Positions 52,419 to 64,000 of a stretch of 64,000 nt of DNA are shown here, piece by piece; position 1 is the stretch's first letter; the number at the start of each line of letters is the position of its first letter. Location of the stretch: positions 62,001 to 126,000 of the forward strand of contig JAWRYS010001467.1 of assembly GCA_034769895.1 (NCBI GenBank). Reading direction: 5' to 3'. Made by a program: the position numbers and the translations under genes. The notes beneath the pieces were generated by a model. It ran no database searches. It saw only the letters and a program-made list of their open reading frames with translations, and was not told the origin of the DNA. This stretch comes from Magicicada septendecula. Its lineage: Eukaryota; Arthropoda; Insecta; Hemiptera; Cicadidae.

Positions 52419-54384
52419 ATGGAACCGGCAAAAATCGGGACGAGACACCAGACGTTGCTACGCGAAAAGGAGGCGGAAGAGGAAGCAAGGAGATTAGAAA
52501 AGGAGATCGAGAAAGGTGCCAGAATGGAAGAAAAGGAAATAACTTCAGTGGAAGATGTGGAAGAATTGTTAGCCCCAGCAGAGCCAACTAGAACCACGGA
52601 AGAAACGAAGATGGATAGATTGATGGAAATGTTTCAAAGAATGGAGAAGAATATGGAAGAACGAAGGAAGGAGGACAAACAGGAAGGAAGAGAAACATTA
52701 AAACAAGAATTAAAACGAAATAACGAAGAATTGAGTAAGAAGTTTGAGTCAACTGATGACAATTTCAAGAAAATGGACAAGAAGTTTGAAGATAATTCCA
52801 AGAAACAGAATGAAAAACTAGACAAGAAGTTTGAATCATTAAATGAAACCCTGACACAGACGTTGAAGGAGGAGAATAAATTGATTAGTGAAAAGATAGA
52901 GAGAAGTAATGAGAAAACCAGTGAAGCCTTGAGACTAATGAAAGAAGATATCGAGACACTGAATGATAAAATTGAATATAACCAAGATACATTACAGCAA
53001 CAGTTGACGGAGTACAGACAAGAACTGAAACAAACTGTAATGGAAACGGAAGAGAAGATAGAGAAAACCAGCGAAGTAGTGATGCAAGTCCGAGAAGAAA
53101 TTTTAATCAAGGTGAATGAAGTTGAAGGCGAAGGTAAGAGGAGAGTTGAAGGACTACAAAAGGAAACCAAGAACAAATTAGAACAAATACAAACCAGAGT
53201 AGAAGAGAACTATAGCAGATTGGACGCGTCAGTGAGTGAAGTGAAGGACACCACAACCGCCCAAGAAGGGAAAATAGCTGAATTTAGGGCTAGAGAGCTA
53301 CGCCTACAGGAGGAGATCAACGCATTGAAGGATCGACCAATCATGACTTCACATGTATTATGTAGCGAAAACAGAGAGACAATAAACTTTAAAAACTATA
53401 AACGCAACCCAATTGAGTTTATAGAACGAGTAGAGGAGAACTTAGCCCGAACCAGAGAAACAAGGTGGACGGTAATCAAGAGCATGATAGATGACATGTT
53501 CAAAGAAGTCCATGATAATTGGTGGACGGCGGTGAGACCAGACATAAATAATTTCAACGAGTTCAAGAAATTATTCAAAGACAAATACTGGTCGGAGGCG
53601 ACTCAGCACGTGGTGAGAAACAACATAAGCAATGGCAGATTCGACCCTTACCTAGGACAGTCACCAACCGCTTACTTTTTAGGTAAGGTAAGCATAGCAA
53701 GGAACCTCGAACCCAACATTCCGGAAGAATGCCTAGTGACGCAATTGGCATATCACTACGACGGTGAGATCACAAAAAGCCGTTTAAGTGGACGAATTAA
53801 AACTATACAAGAGATGGCCGCATTATTGGGAGAGTATGAGCGGGAGAAACATTATGTCTTGAACAGACAGAAGAACTCACCAAACTACAGGAATTATGAC
53901 AACCGGAATCAACCAAGTGGGCCACAAGGAAACCACACCCCGACCAATCATCCGCCATCCAACCCCAATAATTATCGAGGGTTCCGTAACCAAAACAACA
54001 ACAATAATTACCCATGAAAACCATAATCAGAATTACCCCAATAATAATAACAATGTAAACCATCCTTACAACAGGGGAAATAACCAAAATGCAGGTGGTT
54101 ATAACAGACCAAATAATCAGTACCATAATAATAACCTGTCGACACAGAATCAAACATACAGACGACGGGTAAACTATGTAAATGCAGAAGGTAGAAATGA
54201 CGGGAGACGCAATTATAGAAGACCGAGGAGTCGGAGTGCCGAAGAGAACAGAAGAAGTCGAGAACAAATAACTCGTAATGACCACTCGATTGAGAGAAGG
54301 CAAAACACGGAGAATAATCACCCCGTCAGAACAGAGGACCGCGCCGAAGGCAACGGCCAGCATTTAAACGAGCAGCGGCAGTGA
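52419..54384 (+). pseudogene. gag: Family A Gag, copy 3, with nonsense change and one-base insertion
   Basis: Same protein as copies 1 and 2 up to about residue 532, in the Asn-rich region. At 54011-54022 the other copies read CCCAAGAAACC and this copy reads CCCATGAAAACC: an A to T change creates TGA (54015-54017) and one extra A shifts the frame. The remaining tail is open in the new frame (to 54384) and keeps the slippery site in phase with it. Ile to Thr near residue 111 is another difference. Full-length Gag cannot be made. Confidence 0.85.
54363..54369 (+). promoter_or_regulatory. -1 frameshift site TTTAAAC, copy 3
   Basis: Conserved heptamer; in this copy it is downstream of the gag break, so it would be reached only if that break were bypassed. 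Confidence 0.7.
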
Positions 54385-57300
54385 GAATACCACAGGACCC
54401 ATCACTGATCCGATCTATTGGGTTAATAACTACACAGACAGACGAGACGAATGACAATACTATTATAATAATTCAGAACCATTATCTGAAAAATATCCGA
54501 GAGGAGCTTATGGAAGAAAATTCCTCATTGATCAAGCACCCGGATAATGAAATTGCCTATGTTACCGCTAAAGTATATAATGTAAATATAAAATTTATGA
54601 TCGACACAGGAGCAAATGTGTCTCTAATTGATATAAACATGTACGACAAAATTCAAAAAGAGAGTAAGACCAGCTTACCAACGTTACCAATAAGTAACAT
54701 TATTTTAATTGGAGCCACTGGGAGGCAAAATAAGACAATTAAGAGACAAGTGTCTCTAGAAGTCATAAGTAATGGTGAGACACTGCCTATGATATTTTTA
54801 ATTGCTCACAACTTGCCATTTGACATTCTAATTGGTTGTGACATATTGAGAAAGTACTCTGCAGTTATCGATATGGAATTATCAAAAGTAACCATGAAAT
54901 ATGAAGGCAGAGAATGGGTAGCTGAATTAACTGGCAGCAAGGGGGTCCTACCAGTAAGTAAAATATACAGCATAAGAACAGTTTTTGATTCACCAGACCG
55001 GAGGTGGGAAGTGAAGCCGGACAGTCAAGTAAATAATGACATTCTATGGCATCAGAAATTGGAGGAAATCCGACAATTCCGAGGAACCCAAGATGGGAAT
55101 CCATTGACAGAGCAAGAGGTGGAGAAGTTAATAAGAATTTACAACAAGTACCGACATGTATTTTCCGACCAACCAGGAAAGGTACGGGGGTATCAATGCG
55201 AGTTGAGATTTAAAGAAGAGGCCAATTTCAATACAAAATCCTATCCCATAGCGTATGCAGCCAAGGAAGCAGTGCGCACAGAAATTAGTAAAATGATGGA
55301 GGAAGACATCATAGAATATAGTTGTTCGCAGTATACCAGTCCTATAGTTGCTGTTACGAAAAAGGATGGAAGAGTATGCTTGTGCCTCGACGCTCGAGAA
55401 ATAAATAAAATACTGATCAACGACAGGACATCTCCTGGCGAGATTGAGGAGATCCTCAAGAAGTTCCATGGAACGCAATTTATCAGCACCTGGGATACGG
55501 TCTGCGGGTACTGGCAAGTAGAACTGCACCCAGCCAGCCGAAAATACGTAGCGTTCATATTTGAAGGCAGGAACTACCAGTTCAAGCGACTACCTTTTGG
55601 GCTGGTAAACTCAGTAGCAATATTTGTTCGCTGCATGGACCAGATACTGGGTCCTGAAACTATGAGCTATACCACTGTATACGTTGATGATCTGCTGATC
55701 ACTTCATCAAATTGGGAGGAGCATTGCATGAGAGTTGAAAAAGTGTTAGAAAAATTATCCATTAACAATGTGACATTAAAACTAGAGAAGTCTAAGCTGA
55801 TAGCAGCAGAAGTCCAATTCCTTGGATTCAACCAGTCACGACAAGGGATAACACCATCAACCGATAAAGTAGATGCCATTCAACGTTTTCCTACCCCTAA
55901 AAATAAGAAACAGTTACAGTCGTTTCTGGGCATCTGTAACTACTACAGAAAGTTCCAGCAAAATTATTCAGAGCTGACTACTAAACTATCACCACAGCTG
56001 TCATCCAAAAACAAGTGGATGTGGGGCCCAGAACAGGAAACAATCTTCAACACTATCAAAAAACACTTCCTCGACACTATCATGTTAAACCATCCCGATT
56101 TCAATAGACCCTTTTACATGAACTGTGACGCAAGCGACATTCGCTTGGGATCGGTGCTTTACCAAGAAGACAAAGATGGAAACCACCAAGTAATAAGCTT
56201 CGCCAGCCGAACATTAAACCAATGTGAGCGCAATTATCATGTAACAGAAAAAGAACTGTTGAGTGTGGTCTTTTCTTGTGGAAAATTTCGGACTTACATA
56301 CTTGGATATCCTATCACCGTGCGCACCGACCATAAATCCATTTCCTTTTTGAAGAACTGCAAACTCAGCCATGGTCGATTAGCCAGATGGATTCTTGCTC
56401 TCCAAGAATATCACATCAACTGGGAGTATATCCCTGGTAGCAAAAACACAGCAGCTGATGTGCTATCACGGATTAACACAGAACAACAAACCTTCGATGG
56501 AGAAAAGGAGACCATTGTGAAGGTATTTAACATCATGAAAAATAACGCTGATCTAGATGTGATAGTGAACAAAGTGATACAACACCAGAAAGTGGATACA
56601 AAATTAAATCAAATCCGAGAGAGACTAGATCGACAGGAAGAAAAAGCAACTCAGTACTATTGCGTTCATGAAGATATTTTGTTTGTTAAAACTAAACCCA
56701 ACCAGAATATGTGGAAACTGTTGATACCTAAAGAAACCGCAACTGAGATCATAATGGAGTACCACCTCAGGTACGGACACATGGGAGCATTGAAGGTGAC
56801 AAAAGCATTAGAAGAGCACACATATCTGAAAGACATTAACCGGAGGGTGAGCAAGACCATAAAAAACTGTCACGTATGCCAGCTTGTTAAATGCAACAAC
56901 GACAGAAAGGAAGGAATAATGCAACCAATAACCTCTACAAATAAAATGGAACGAGTCTTCTTAGACATATGTGGACCTATGCCACAAAGTGGAGGTAGAA
57001 TGCAGCACAAATTCATAATCATTATAATGGACCATTACTCAAAATTTATTAAATTATACCCAATTAACCGTGCTACTACAAACAAGGTATTGAACGTTAT
57101 CACACAGAGATACATCACTGAGGTGGGGAGTCCCATGAATATTATCACTGACCATGGTACTCAATTCCGAGGAAGACGATGGAAAGACACATTAATGGAT
57201 CTGGGTATCCGAACATACAAGACTTCAATTTACCACCCGAACAGCAACCCAGAGGAAAGAGTGCTCCGTGAAGTTGGGAGGATTCTTCGTACATACTGCC

Positions 57301-57581
57301 ACGACCAGCAACGTAAGTGGAGCGAATACCTCGAAGCCACTGAAAATTTCATAAATCTCGCCTATCATGAATCCATTAAGGATACCCCTTACACCATCAT
57401 GTACGGAAAACCACCACCTCGAGCCATAGAAGAACTTGTCAATTTCCCCACCAATCCAATATACCAATTTGATAACGCCAAATTCTATAGTAAGATAGCA
57501 GAGCAAACAGAAAAGAAAAGGCTAAATATCATAAAATGCAACCGAAGGCAATCCGGTACAGTGAAGGAGAAAAGGTATTAA
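54381..57581 (+). CDS. pol: Family A Pol, copy 3, with canonical RT motifs
   Basis: 1066 codons. All domains as in copy 2, but RT has the canonical YVDD (TTVYVDDLLI) and FLGICNYYRKF, so this copy looks closest to an active ancestor at these sites. The integrase Glu is kept in NSNPEERVLRE (Ala to Glu beside it). Other differences are Thr for Lys in FNTKSYP and Gln for Leu in FNQSRQG. The gag upstream is broken, so the element is still defective. Confidence 0.9.
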   Translation: MRIPQDPSLIRSIGLITTQTDETNDNTIIIIQNHYLKNIREELMEENSSLIKHPDNEIAYVTAKVYNVNIKFMIDTGANVSLIDINMYDKIQKESKTSLPTLPISNIILIGATGRQNKTIKRQVSLEVISNGETLPMIFLIAHNLPFDILIGCDILRKYSAVIDMELSKVTMKYEGREWVAELTGSKGVLPVSKIYSIRTVFDSPDRRWEVKPDSQVNNDILWHQKLEEIRQFRGTQDGNPLTEQEVEKLIRIYNKYRHVFSDQPGKVRGYQCELRFKEEANFNTKSYPIAYAAKEAVRTEISKMMEEDIIEYSCSQYTSPIVAVTKKDGRVCLCLDAREINKILINDRTSPGEIEEILKKFHGTQFISTWDTVCGYWQVELHPASRKYVAFIFEGRNYQFKRLPFGLVNSVAIFVRCMDQILGPETMSYTTVYVDDLLITSSNWEEHCMRVEKVLEKLSINNVTLKLEKSKLIAAEVQFLGFNQSRQGITPSTDKVDAIQRFPTPKNKKQLQSFLGICNYYRKFQQNYSELTTKLSPQLSSKNKWMWGPEQETIFNTIKKHFLDTIMLNHPDFNRPFYMNCDASDIRLGSVLYQEDKDGNHQVISFASRTLNQCERNYHVTEKELLSVVFSCGKFRTYILGYPITVRTDHKSISFLKNCKLSHGRLARWILALQEYHINWEYIPGSKNTAADVLSRINTEQQTFDGEKETIVKVFNIMKNNADLDVIVNKVIQHQKVDTKLNQIRERLDRQEEKATQYYCVHEDILFVKTKPNQNMWKLLIPKETATEIIMEYHLRYGHMGALKVTKALEEHTYLKDINRRVSKTIKNCHVCQLVKCNNDRKEGIMQPITSTNKMERVFLDICGPMPQSGGRMQHKFIIIIMDHYSKFIKLYPINRATTNKVLNVITQRYITEVGSPMNIITDHGTQFRGRRWKDTLMDLGIRTYKTSIYHPNSNPEERVLREVGRILRTYCHDQQRKWSEYLEATENFINLAYHESIKDTPYTIMYGKPPPRAIEELVNFPTNPIYQFDNAKFYSKIAEQTEKKRLNIIKCNRRQSGTVKEKRY

Positions 57582-57778
57582 TACGAAACCGAGAATTACC
57601 AAGTTCCAGAGAGGGAATCACAAAGAAATTACTGTTATTATATAATGGACCCTATCTCATATTGAAGGATAACAAAAATAATACCTATGTCATAAGTGAA
57701 ATCACAACTAAAAAGATAAAAGGGACTTATAACCAGTCTTCTTTAAAAAAGTATTATGAACCAGTGTCAGAAAATTAA
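57536..57778 (+). CDS. Integrase C-terminal GPY-like module, copy 3, overlapping frame
   Basis: Same as 38849-39091. The shift between the integrase core and this module is present in every copy. Confidence 0.65.
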   Translation: MQPKAIRYSEGEKVLIRNRELPSSREGITKKLLLLYNGPYLILKDNKNNTYVISEITTKKIKGTYNQSSLKKYYEPVSEN

Positions 57779-58838
57779 AGAGAATTTTGAAAGTAAAAAT
57801 TATCAAAATTCAAAAATAAATGTAAGCACAACTTACAATAAGTATTTGATTGGAACTATTATTATTATAAATGAAAGGGAATTTAGAAGAAAGATAAGCT
57901 AAATTCAAAACAAAGTAAGGCTAAACTTACGACCAAGTGTGAAACAAAATGTGTAAACACATGTAAATTTGAAAATATGTATAATGAAATATCATAAAAA
58001 TTGAGATATAAAATAATTAAATGTTACACAAATAATGATGATGCTACATAACATCATTAACCAACCCTATCACAAAAAGGGGATAAATAAAAATTAATGT
58101 TTCACAAAAGAAGAGACAAAACAATCAAATAAAAAATAACACTGACAGATTAACTGAACTATCAATGAAAAAATCTAAGTGAGCCAAAACCAGCTACAAT
58201 GTTAATTTTAAATATCAATGAGCATTAAAGTGATGACAAATAGAATCACTACCATATAAAATAAGCTAGTAAAACAATGCAAAATGCCTATTAAATATCG
58301 CCATAAGCTTAAACAAAGGAATCCAAATAAGTTATTGAGATGAAAAAGTCATGAAATGTATAAAAGAGAGAATAATTAATCCCAAAAGTGTTTTATTGTA
58401 TTAATATTATGTGAGTCGGAAATGAACGACTATTATTATAATTATTATGAATATTATTATATGATGATTTTATGTTGAGATACGTCCAACAATTATTTAT
58501 GTTATTGAGCAGATAGGCAAGGCATCTGAACTCAAAATGTGTATAAATGGATAGCAGAGTAATAGAGCCACACGTGCCCTCTGGCTAGTACCAATTTATA
58601 TGAAGGAGAGAGAAGAAAAATTTTAGGGAAATAGAACATAAAAGGGAATAATAAAGAAAGAAAATAATACCAATTATCATATTATGAACCATGACTTAAT
58701 AAAGAATGAATACAGAAGAAGTAGCGATGGACGAATTCCTGAATCATAACAACTTGATAAAGTAAACTATATTGATGATTTCAGAAAAAATCTAATAATC
58801 TTTGTTTCGAAATAATCAATTTTGGTGGCGATGCATTA
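57779..58838 (+). other. Family A 3' non-coding region, copy 3, with pre-LTR hairpin at 58771-58820
   Basis: Near-identical to copies 1 and 2; no ORF. Confidence 0.7.
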
Positions 58839-60975
58839 TGTAACATGACATACGGTAGTGAAGATTCAATTGTATTTAATTATAAAATAAAAAGCTGAAG
58901 ATAAGAGTAAGAGGCAAAAACTTATAAACTTAAAGATCAATAACCCAGTAACCCAATAAATGACAAATGACTATTAACCTGACAATGACCTGACACAGTA
59001 GATCGGATAAAAAACCAAAGGAACCAAGAGACAATGAAGAAGCAGCCGAGACCTAAGTGCAATCAAATAATCCCAAATAATGACCAGTATATTGTAATTA
59101 AAATAATGAACTGATAATTGTAGTATATGAGATTTACCTAGGATAATAAGATTATTGGAAAGTAATAATGTCACATATATATTGTTGATAAAAGAATGTA
59201 CTTATAATATAAGGTAGGGAGCTAGAAACTAACCATACCCCAAACTAATAGTAATAATAATAGCCAAAGCCAATAAACGATGCTTTGGGCCAAACAAAAG
59301 CAATATTTAAGTAATAACTAAAAGTGATCAGAGTGATTTGGAAGTAAATTAGTTATTCATGACCATAATCACACAGTGATATAAAATAATCAGACAAATC
59401 GTGTGAATAAACAAGTGAGTAAGTTAAAAATGTGTGTAAAATTAAATAAGTGGTGAAGTGCTAGGTATAGCATATAATGGAACAAAGTGAGAATGATAAC
59501 AATTAAAGAAACCTTCTAATGAAAGGAAAAGTGCAGTGGGGGTGTAGAATAAAATATTATATAAGCAAACTATAATAAACAGATAAACAATTTTTGATAA
59601 ACTGTACATTAGTAAGTAAGATTAAGCTAATTGTGATGTTATAAATTTAGGTAATAGGATGTCAGAATTATATAATAAGGTAAGAATTAAGTTATTAGAA
59701 TGAGTAGTAAATTAAGAAGGACAGACACTGTATTTAAGTGAAGGGATTAGTAGATAAGACATAGCACGTAGGAACAGTTTATCAGTAGTATTGTAAGAGT
59801 TTTATTATTGTTCAAAAACCATAGAATGTAGTAGATTATAGGATAAGCAAGATAACAGTAGAGGAAAGAAAAGGTAGTTAAAAGTTATTTCAGGCTAGAA
59901 CCTGACAAGGAATCTTTCATAATAAGAATTAGAGTTAGGAATACTGATGTTTATTGTTTGTTTTGTTTATAAAATTGTATTAGAATTACCAGATATGTTA
60001 TTAAGAAATGTTAGATGGGAGTAGAATAGAATCTAGGCTCGAGGCCAAACTGTTGAATATAAATTTAGTAATTTTGAGAACAAATAATAATCCAAAGTTA
60101 AGGCAGAATATGCCAAATGGTTAAACCGATTAAGTGAGTATTCCTAGTACCAAAATATATGGATAACAACTAATTTTGAATAAAATATATGTAAAATATA
60201 AATATGAAAAATAATAAAAATGTAATTAGCTATTCAAAAGTGGGCATGAGGGATATCAAAATGATCATCATGAAAAATTAGGAAGAATGGTACTCATGTA
60301 ATAACTCTAGCTATTAGTATAAGATAGTAATCTTCATTTGAAGATATTTTGGTAAAATTAGACTAAAAAAGACGTTAAATCATAACAATGACTTAAGTTA
60401 ATAACCAATGAAAATTAGCATGATTTATTAGGTAACCATAGCAACAAGAATTTTATTGCCAAAAAACCGTTAGATTTTCAGTAGTTATTATTGACCAACG
60501 CTTGGGAGTGGATCGAGGAGCTCTCGTATTAAAATTATTATTATTAAAGTAAATTCGAACCTAATTTAAACCAGATGGAGATAACTACAATAGTCCAGGG
60601 AATCCTGAACAACATTTTGTTAATAAAAAATTAATTAACAAACCATAATTATCTGAAGAAGACGGAACGACGCAGTGAAGAAGAGAGACGACAACGGACA
60701 CCAAATGAGGATCATTGGGACATCTTAATAGAGGAAGACGGACGACAACCGAAGGAATACGAGGCCTGAGTCAGCGAGGAGAAACATCGAGACGAGGGAA
60801 ATAAACTTCTGGAGAGTAGAAGAAGACGACAGCCCAGGAGTTATCCATAGAAGAAGACGACATCAGGATCTTCAGCAGGAAAACCGATGAGTATAAACAT
60901 TATCCCATAATCGAATTCACAATTTTTTGGTCAGAATTAATAAATAACTATTTCACTTCACTGATCACTATTCCG
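58839..60975 (+). repeat. Family A LTR 4, 3' end deleted
   Basis: Matches LTR 3 from its start to CACTATTCCG (equivalent to 51631), then breaks off. The last 705 bases of the LTR are gone. Confidence 0.87.
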
Positions 60976-61274
60976 TGACCTGGCAACGGCCAGCATTTAA
61001 ACGAGCAGCGGCAGTGAGAATACCACAGGACCCATCACTGATCCGATCTATTGGGTTAATAACTACACAGACAGACGAGACGAATGACAATACTATTATA
61101 ATAATTCAGAACCATTATCTGAAAAATATCCGAGAGGAGCTTATGGAAGAAAATTCCTCATTGATCAAGCACCCGGATAGTGAAATTGCCTATGTTACCG
61201 CTAAAGTATATAATGTAAATATAAAATTTATGATCGACACAGGAGCAAATGTGTCTCTAATTGATATAAACATG
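60976..61274 (+). pseudogene. Family A copy 4 remnant: end of gag and start of protease
   Basis: After six filler bases (TGACCT) the sequence resumes at the gag tail (GGCAACGGCC, equivalent to 54349), so about 2717 bases are deleted. It keeps the TTTAAAC site (60996-61002) and the pol frame through MIDTGANVSLIDINM, then leaves family A at 61274. The microdeletion with short filler is typical of end-joining repair. Confidence 0.82.
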
Positions 61275-62274
61275 AAATAATAATGTAATATGAATAGTAA
61301 CAATAAGTTCAAAATGTATTTTATTATTATAAATAAATAAATTTGATGTTTAATTAATAACTGCAATGGTAAATTTTAATTTAAATATAACTTAAATTTT
61401 AATTATACAAATGTTAATGCATATCTTAGATATGATTAGATATGATTAAATATGATTGAGTATTTAAAATGTATTAACTATATTATTAATATATCAGTGT
61501 TAATTATTAATGTATTATGTATTTATTTGAAGACTTTTTAACATGATGTTATAATATGTGTGGGAAGAGAAAAAATTTTAAATGGCGCTGTTAATAATAT
61601 TTATCAGCCAAATAATTAACTGTTAATAATAATAATAATAATAACAATAATAATAAATTTTTTTTATTTTATCATGCACTAAGAGTATTCAATATATAAA
61701 TATATAGAGTTATTAATTCTTTTATAATTTGTTTTTCTCCATATTTGGGAGATTATAATGTGTAATTTTCTTATTATATTTTCAATTATATCTTATTCAA
61801 TTTTGGTATAATATTCTTTTTAATTCTTGAAGATTATAATATATAATCTTATAATTTTATTAAGCATACTAAAATATATTAAGCCAACCCAGTGCTTATT
61901 GGCACAAACCAGCACTTAGCTAAGGGGAACCATATCAGTTAAGGAGGTAGTGATTCAATAAGCCACTATATTAATATTTTTTATAAATTGTTTCAGTTTT
62001 TGGGGTGTGACAGCGGTCCTGAGCTGGCCAACGCGTCAGAGCAGGGGCGTTAAGAGCCTAAGTGGCCTTATGGTGTTGGGATCTCGCAGGAGAAGTCCAG
62101 TAAGGTCATGAAGGTACGGTCCTCATCACCAGACCAAGGGTGAGTTATTGTTATTTTTTATATAAAATTGTAAGGGGGTTGTGGCGACTTGTCCTGACTG
62201 ATCCCTTTAGGAAGTATGAAAGGGTCAATGAAAGTTTGTGTGCTTCGTCACACCATCTTTCATTGAGGGGGTTT
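61275..62274 (+). mobile_element. Family E fragment: 3' internal region
   Basis: AT-rich and non-coding. From about 61880 it shows features of the B and D 3' regions: AGTGCT/AGCACT hairpin (61891-61916) with ACCAGCACT, then GGTGTTGGGATCTCG...AGAAGTCCAGTAA (about 62072-62103), nearly identical to family B 5161-5190, and a pre-LTR hairpin. It abuts family A at 61274 without a visible LTR. Confidence 0.6.
62225..62266 (+). promoter_or_regulatory. Pre-LTR hairpin, family E
   Basis: TCAATGAAAG (62225-62234) pairs perfectly with CTTTCATTGA (62257-62266). Inside, GTGTG pairs with CACAC around CTTCGT. The loop again contains TTCG, while the stem bases differ from those of B and D. GAGGGGG follows as polypurine tract. 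Confidence 0.65.
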
Positions 62275-63141
62275 TGTGATGGTACAATCATGGTACATTT
62301 CATAATATACTAAAATATGGTAACGAGATCATAAATATTGTATTTTCCTATTTTTTGACATACCCAACCCAACCTCAAACACCCTATATAGAATTTACAG
62401 TGAGTGGACTCTATTACAGTATTTGCCAGGATTTGAACTAATTCATGACAAAAAACGGTGTCACATCACAAAAACAGTGTGCAGTTATTGAGATAAGCAG
62501 AGCCAAGCCTTCGTTACGTCAGAGGCGGAGAATGTGTTGACAACTACAAACGGCAATGTCAACAACTTAGACAAAGGACTGTGACGTCAATACACCCCAC
62601 TTCCGCAGATTTCAACCAGAAATTGCCGTCATTTCATCTGCAGCTCTGATTTGAGCCGGCCGGCCGACCATTCACTTACGAGTGAATTTTAACTTTTTAG
62701 ACCACTGTAGGTGGTTAATAAACATTTAAATATATAAATACAGTGCGCCAACTTCAAGATGTGACCGGGAAAACTCGCCGAACTCGCGGTGCGCGAAGTT
62801 CGTGCAAAACGAGAACAACCAGCAACACTACATTGGTGAGAGCGTTCCTTATATATTTTGAATCCTTTATTTCCCAATATATGTTATTGTAGAAATCAAT
62901 CATTTAACAAATTATTCAAAATTTCAATCTAAATTTAAGGAGCTCCAAAATTTAAATAAGTTGTACCATGATAATGAAAGGGTGAGTGGTTGTGTGCGTG
63001 CGTAATTATTCTAAGTGCTGGGTTGAGCACCACTATATAAATATAAATATATACATGTTATTATTGTATAATCATTTAAACATATAATCATTAAACTTAA
63101 TCAAAGTTATTATTACACATTATGTTTTTGGAAGGGTTACA
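62275..63141 (+). repeat. Putative family E LTR
   Basis: TGTGATGGTACA directly after the polypurine tract is a good LTR start. The end is tentative: GGGTTACA at 63141 followed by GTTGGTTTTAAAA, by analogy with GTTACA-ATTGG in family B. AATAAA lies near 62718. A hairpin TTCACT/AGTGAA is at about 62671-62686. No partner LTR in the window. Confidence 0.45.
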
Positions 63142-63373
63142 GTTGGTTTTAAAAAATGTTATGTAACAAAGTAAAGAATAAAAAGGGGTATTTCATTGGT
63201 AACAATTAGAACAGCTGTTTTGTTATTTCAAGCAATTTCCGTTTCCTATGACTTCGCGTAACGAACTTCTGGCCCATGACTTAGGTAGTAAAAGATGGCG
63301 TCCTAGTTTTGTATACATAACCACATTTGTGAGATATAATATATCGTATTTATAAATTCAAAAATAACGTAAC
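63142..63373. other. Non-coding sequence between family E and the last family A LTR
   Basis: 232 bases, no ORF and no recognised signal. Confidence 0.4.
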
Positions 63374-64000
63374 TGTACAACGGTAGTGAAGATTCAATTG
63401 TATTTAATTATAAAATAAAAAGCTGAAGATAAGAGTAAGAGGCAAAAACTTATAAACTTAAAGATCAATAACCCAGTAACCCAATAAATGACAAATGACT
63501 ATTAACCTGACAATGACCTGACACAGTAGATCGGATAAAAAACCAAAGGAACCAAGAGACAATGAAGAAGCAGCCGAGACCTAAGTGCAATCAAATAATC
63601 CCAAATAATGACCAGTATATTGTAATTAAAATAATGAACTGATAATTGTAGTATATGAGATTTACCTAGGATAATAAGATTATTGGAAAGTAATAATGTC
63701 ACATATATATTGTTGATAAAAGAATGTACTTATAATATAAGGTAGGGAGCTAGAAACTAACCATACCCCAAACTAATAGTAATAATAATAGCCAAAGCCA
63801 ATAAACGATGCTTTGGGCCAAACAAAAGCAATATTTAAGTAATAACTAAAAGTGATCAGAGTGATTTGGAAGTAAATTAGTTATTCATGACCATAATCAC
63901 ACAGTGATATAAAATAATCAGACAAATCGTGTGAATAAACAAGTGAGCAAGTTAAAAATGTGTGTAAAATTAAATAAGTGGTGAAGTGCTAGGTATAGCA
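63374..64000 (+). repeat. Family A LTR 5, continues past the window
   Basis: From ACGGTAGTGAAGATTCAATTG (63380) it matches the other family A LTRs to the window end. The first about 14 bases are altered or missing: TGTACAACGG instead of TGTAACATGACATACGG. It shares AGGATAATAAG with LTRs 1 and 4, where LTRs 2 and 3 have AGGGTAATAAG. Confidence 0.85.

Larger units (their letters stand above)
30810..61274 (+). mobile_element. Tandem array of family A elements sharing LTRs
   Basis: LTR, internal, LTR, internal, LTR, internal, LTR, then a deleted internal fragment. LTR starts at 30810, 40152, 49495 and 58839 give periods of 9342, 9343 and 9344 bases. Each LTR serves both neighbours. LTR copies differ at well under 1% by eye. 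Similarity begins exactly at TGTAACATGACATA in the first copy, which fixes the LTR start. The likely origin is unequal recombination between LTRs or insertion next to itself; retrotransposition does not normally give this arrangement. Assembly collapse or expansion should be excluded. Confidence 0.88.

Noticed and set aside
1..64000. CRISPR arrays, operons, rRNA genes, bacterial mobile elements
   Set aside because: None is supported; the content is eukaryotic retroelement and host DNA.

Overview
The window is animal nuclear DNA, most likely from an insect with a repeat-rich, AT-rich genome. There is no operon structure. The sequence carries splice-site-bounded exon-like segments, microsatellites and a tRNA-derived SINE, and most of it is nested or tandem LTR retroelements of Ty3/gypsy type (order gag, protease, RT, RNase H, integrase). 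I name the families A to E for convenience.

Layout. 1-275 holds the start of a Gag-like ORF on the minus strand, running off the window. 276-3041 is non-coding, with a small direct-repeat cluster. 3042-13323 is family B: a 5'-truncated copy followed by a complete non-autonomous element (LTRs 5356-6614 and 12062-13323) that encodes only a Gag-like coiled-coil protein. 13416-24500 is family D, an autonomous but mutated element with 1.13-kb LTRs and a 4-bp target duplication (ATAA). 24505-27966 is apparent host DNA with candidate minus-strand exons, a TA microsatellite and a SINE. 27967-30809 is family C, a second non-autonomous element whose Gag-like ORF is intact and which is cut off by the next array. 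30810-61274 is family A: three near-identical elements in head-to-tail tandem, period about 9.34 kb, sharing 2.84-kb LTRs, plus a deleted fourth unit. 61275-63373 is a fragment of a further family (E). 63374-64000 is the start of another family A LTR.

How the parts fit. D resembles an autonomous partner of B: both LTRs open with TGTAACGGGG, both carry a highly structured 3' non-coding region, and their Gag proteins share an N-terminal motif that C has too. B and C keep that motif and the coiled coil. They lack the capsid, nucleocapsid and pol, and instead carry a different C-terminal half that ends in the same residues (FDDGG). Family A encodes everything itself and joins gag to pol through a canonical -1 slippery heptamer, TTTAAAC, present in every copy.

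Most notable observations: (1) consecutive RNA hairpins in the 3' region of B and D, with compensatory base-pair changes between families and between repeats inside D; (2) a hairpin with a TTCG loop just before the 3' LTR in B, D and E, with a positional analogue in A; (3) a RanBP2-type zinc finger in D where a CCHC knuckle is expected, and no zinc finger in A; (4) the shared novel ORF of the non-autonomous families; (5) the tandem long-LTR array in which two copies share a changed RT active site (HVDD). All coordinates and alignments were made by eye.
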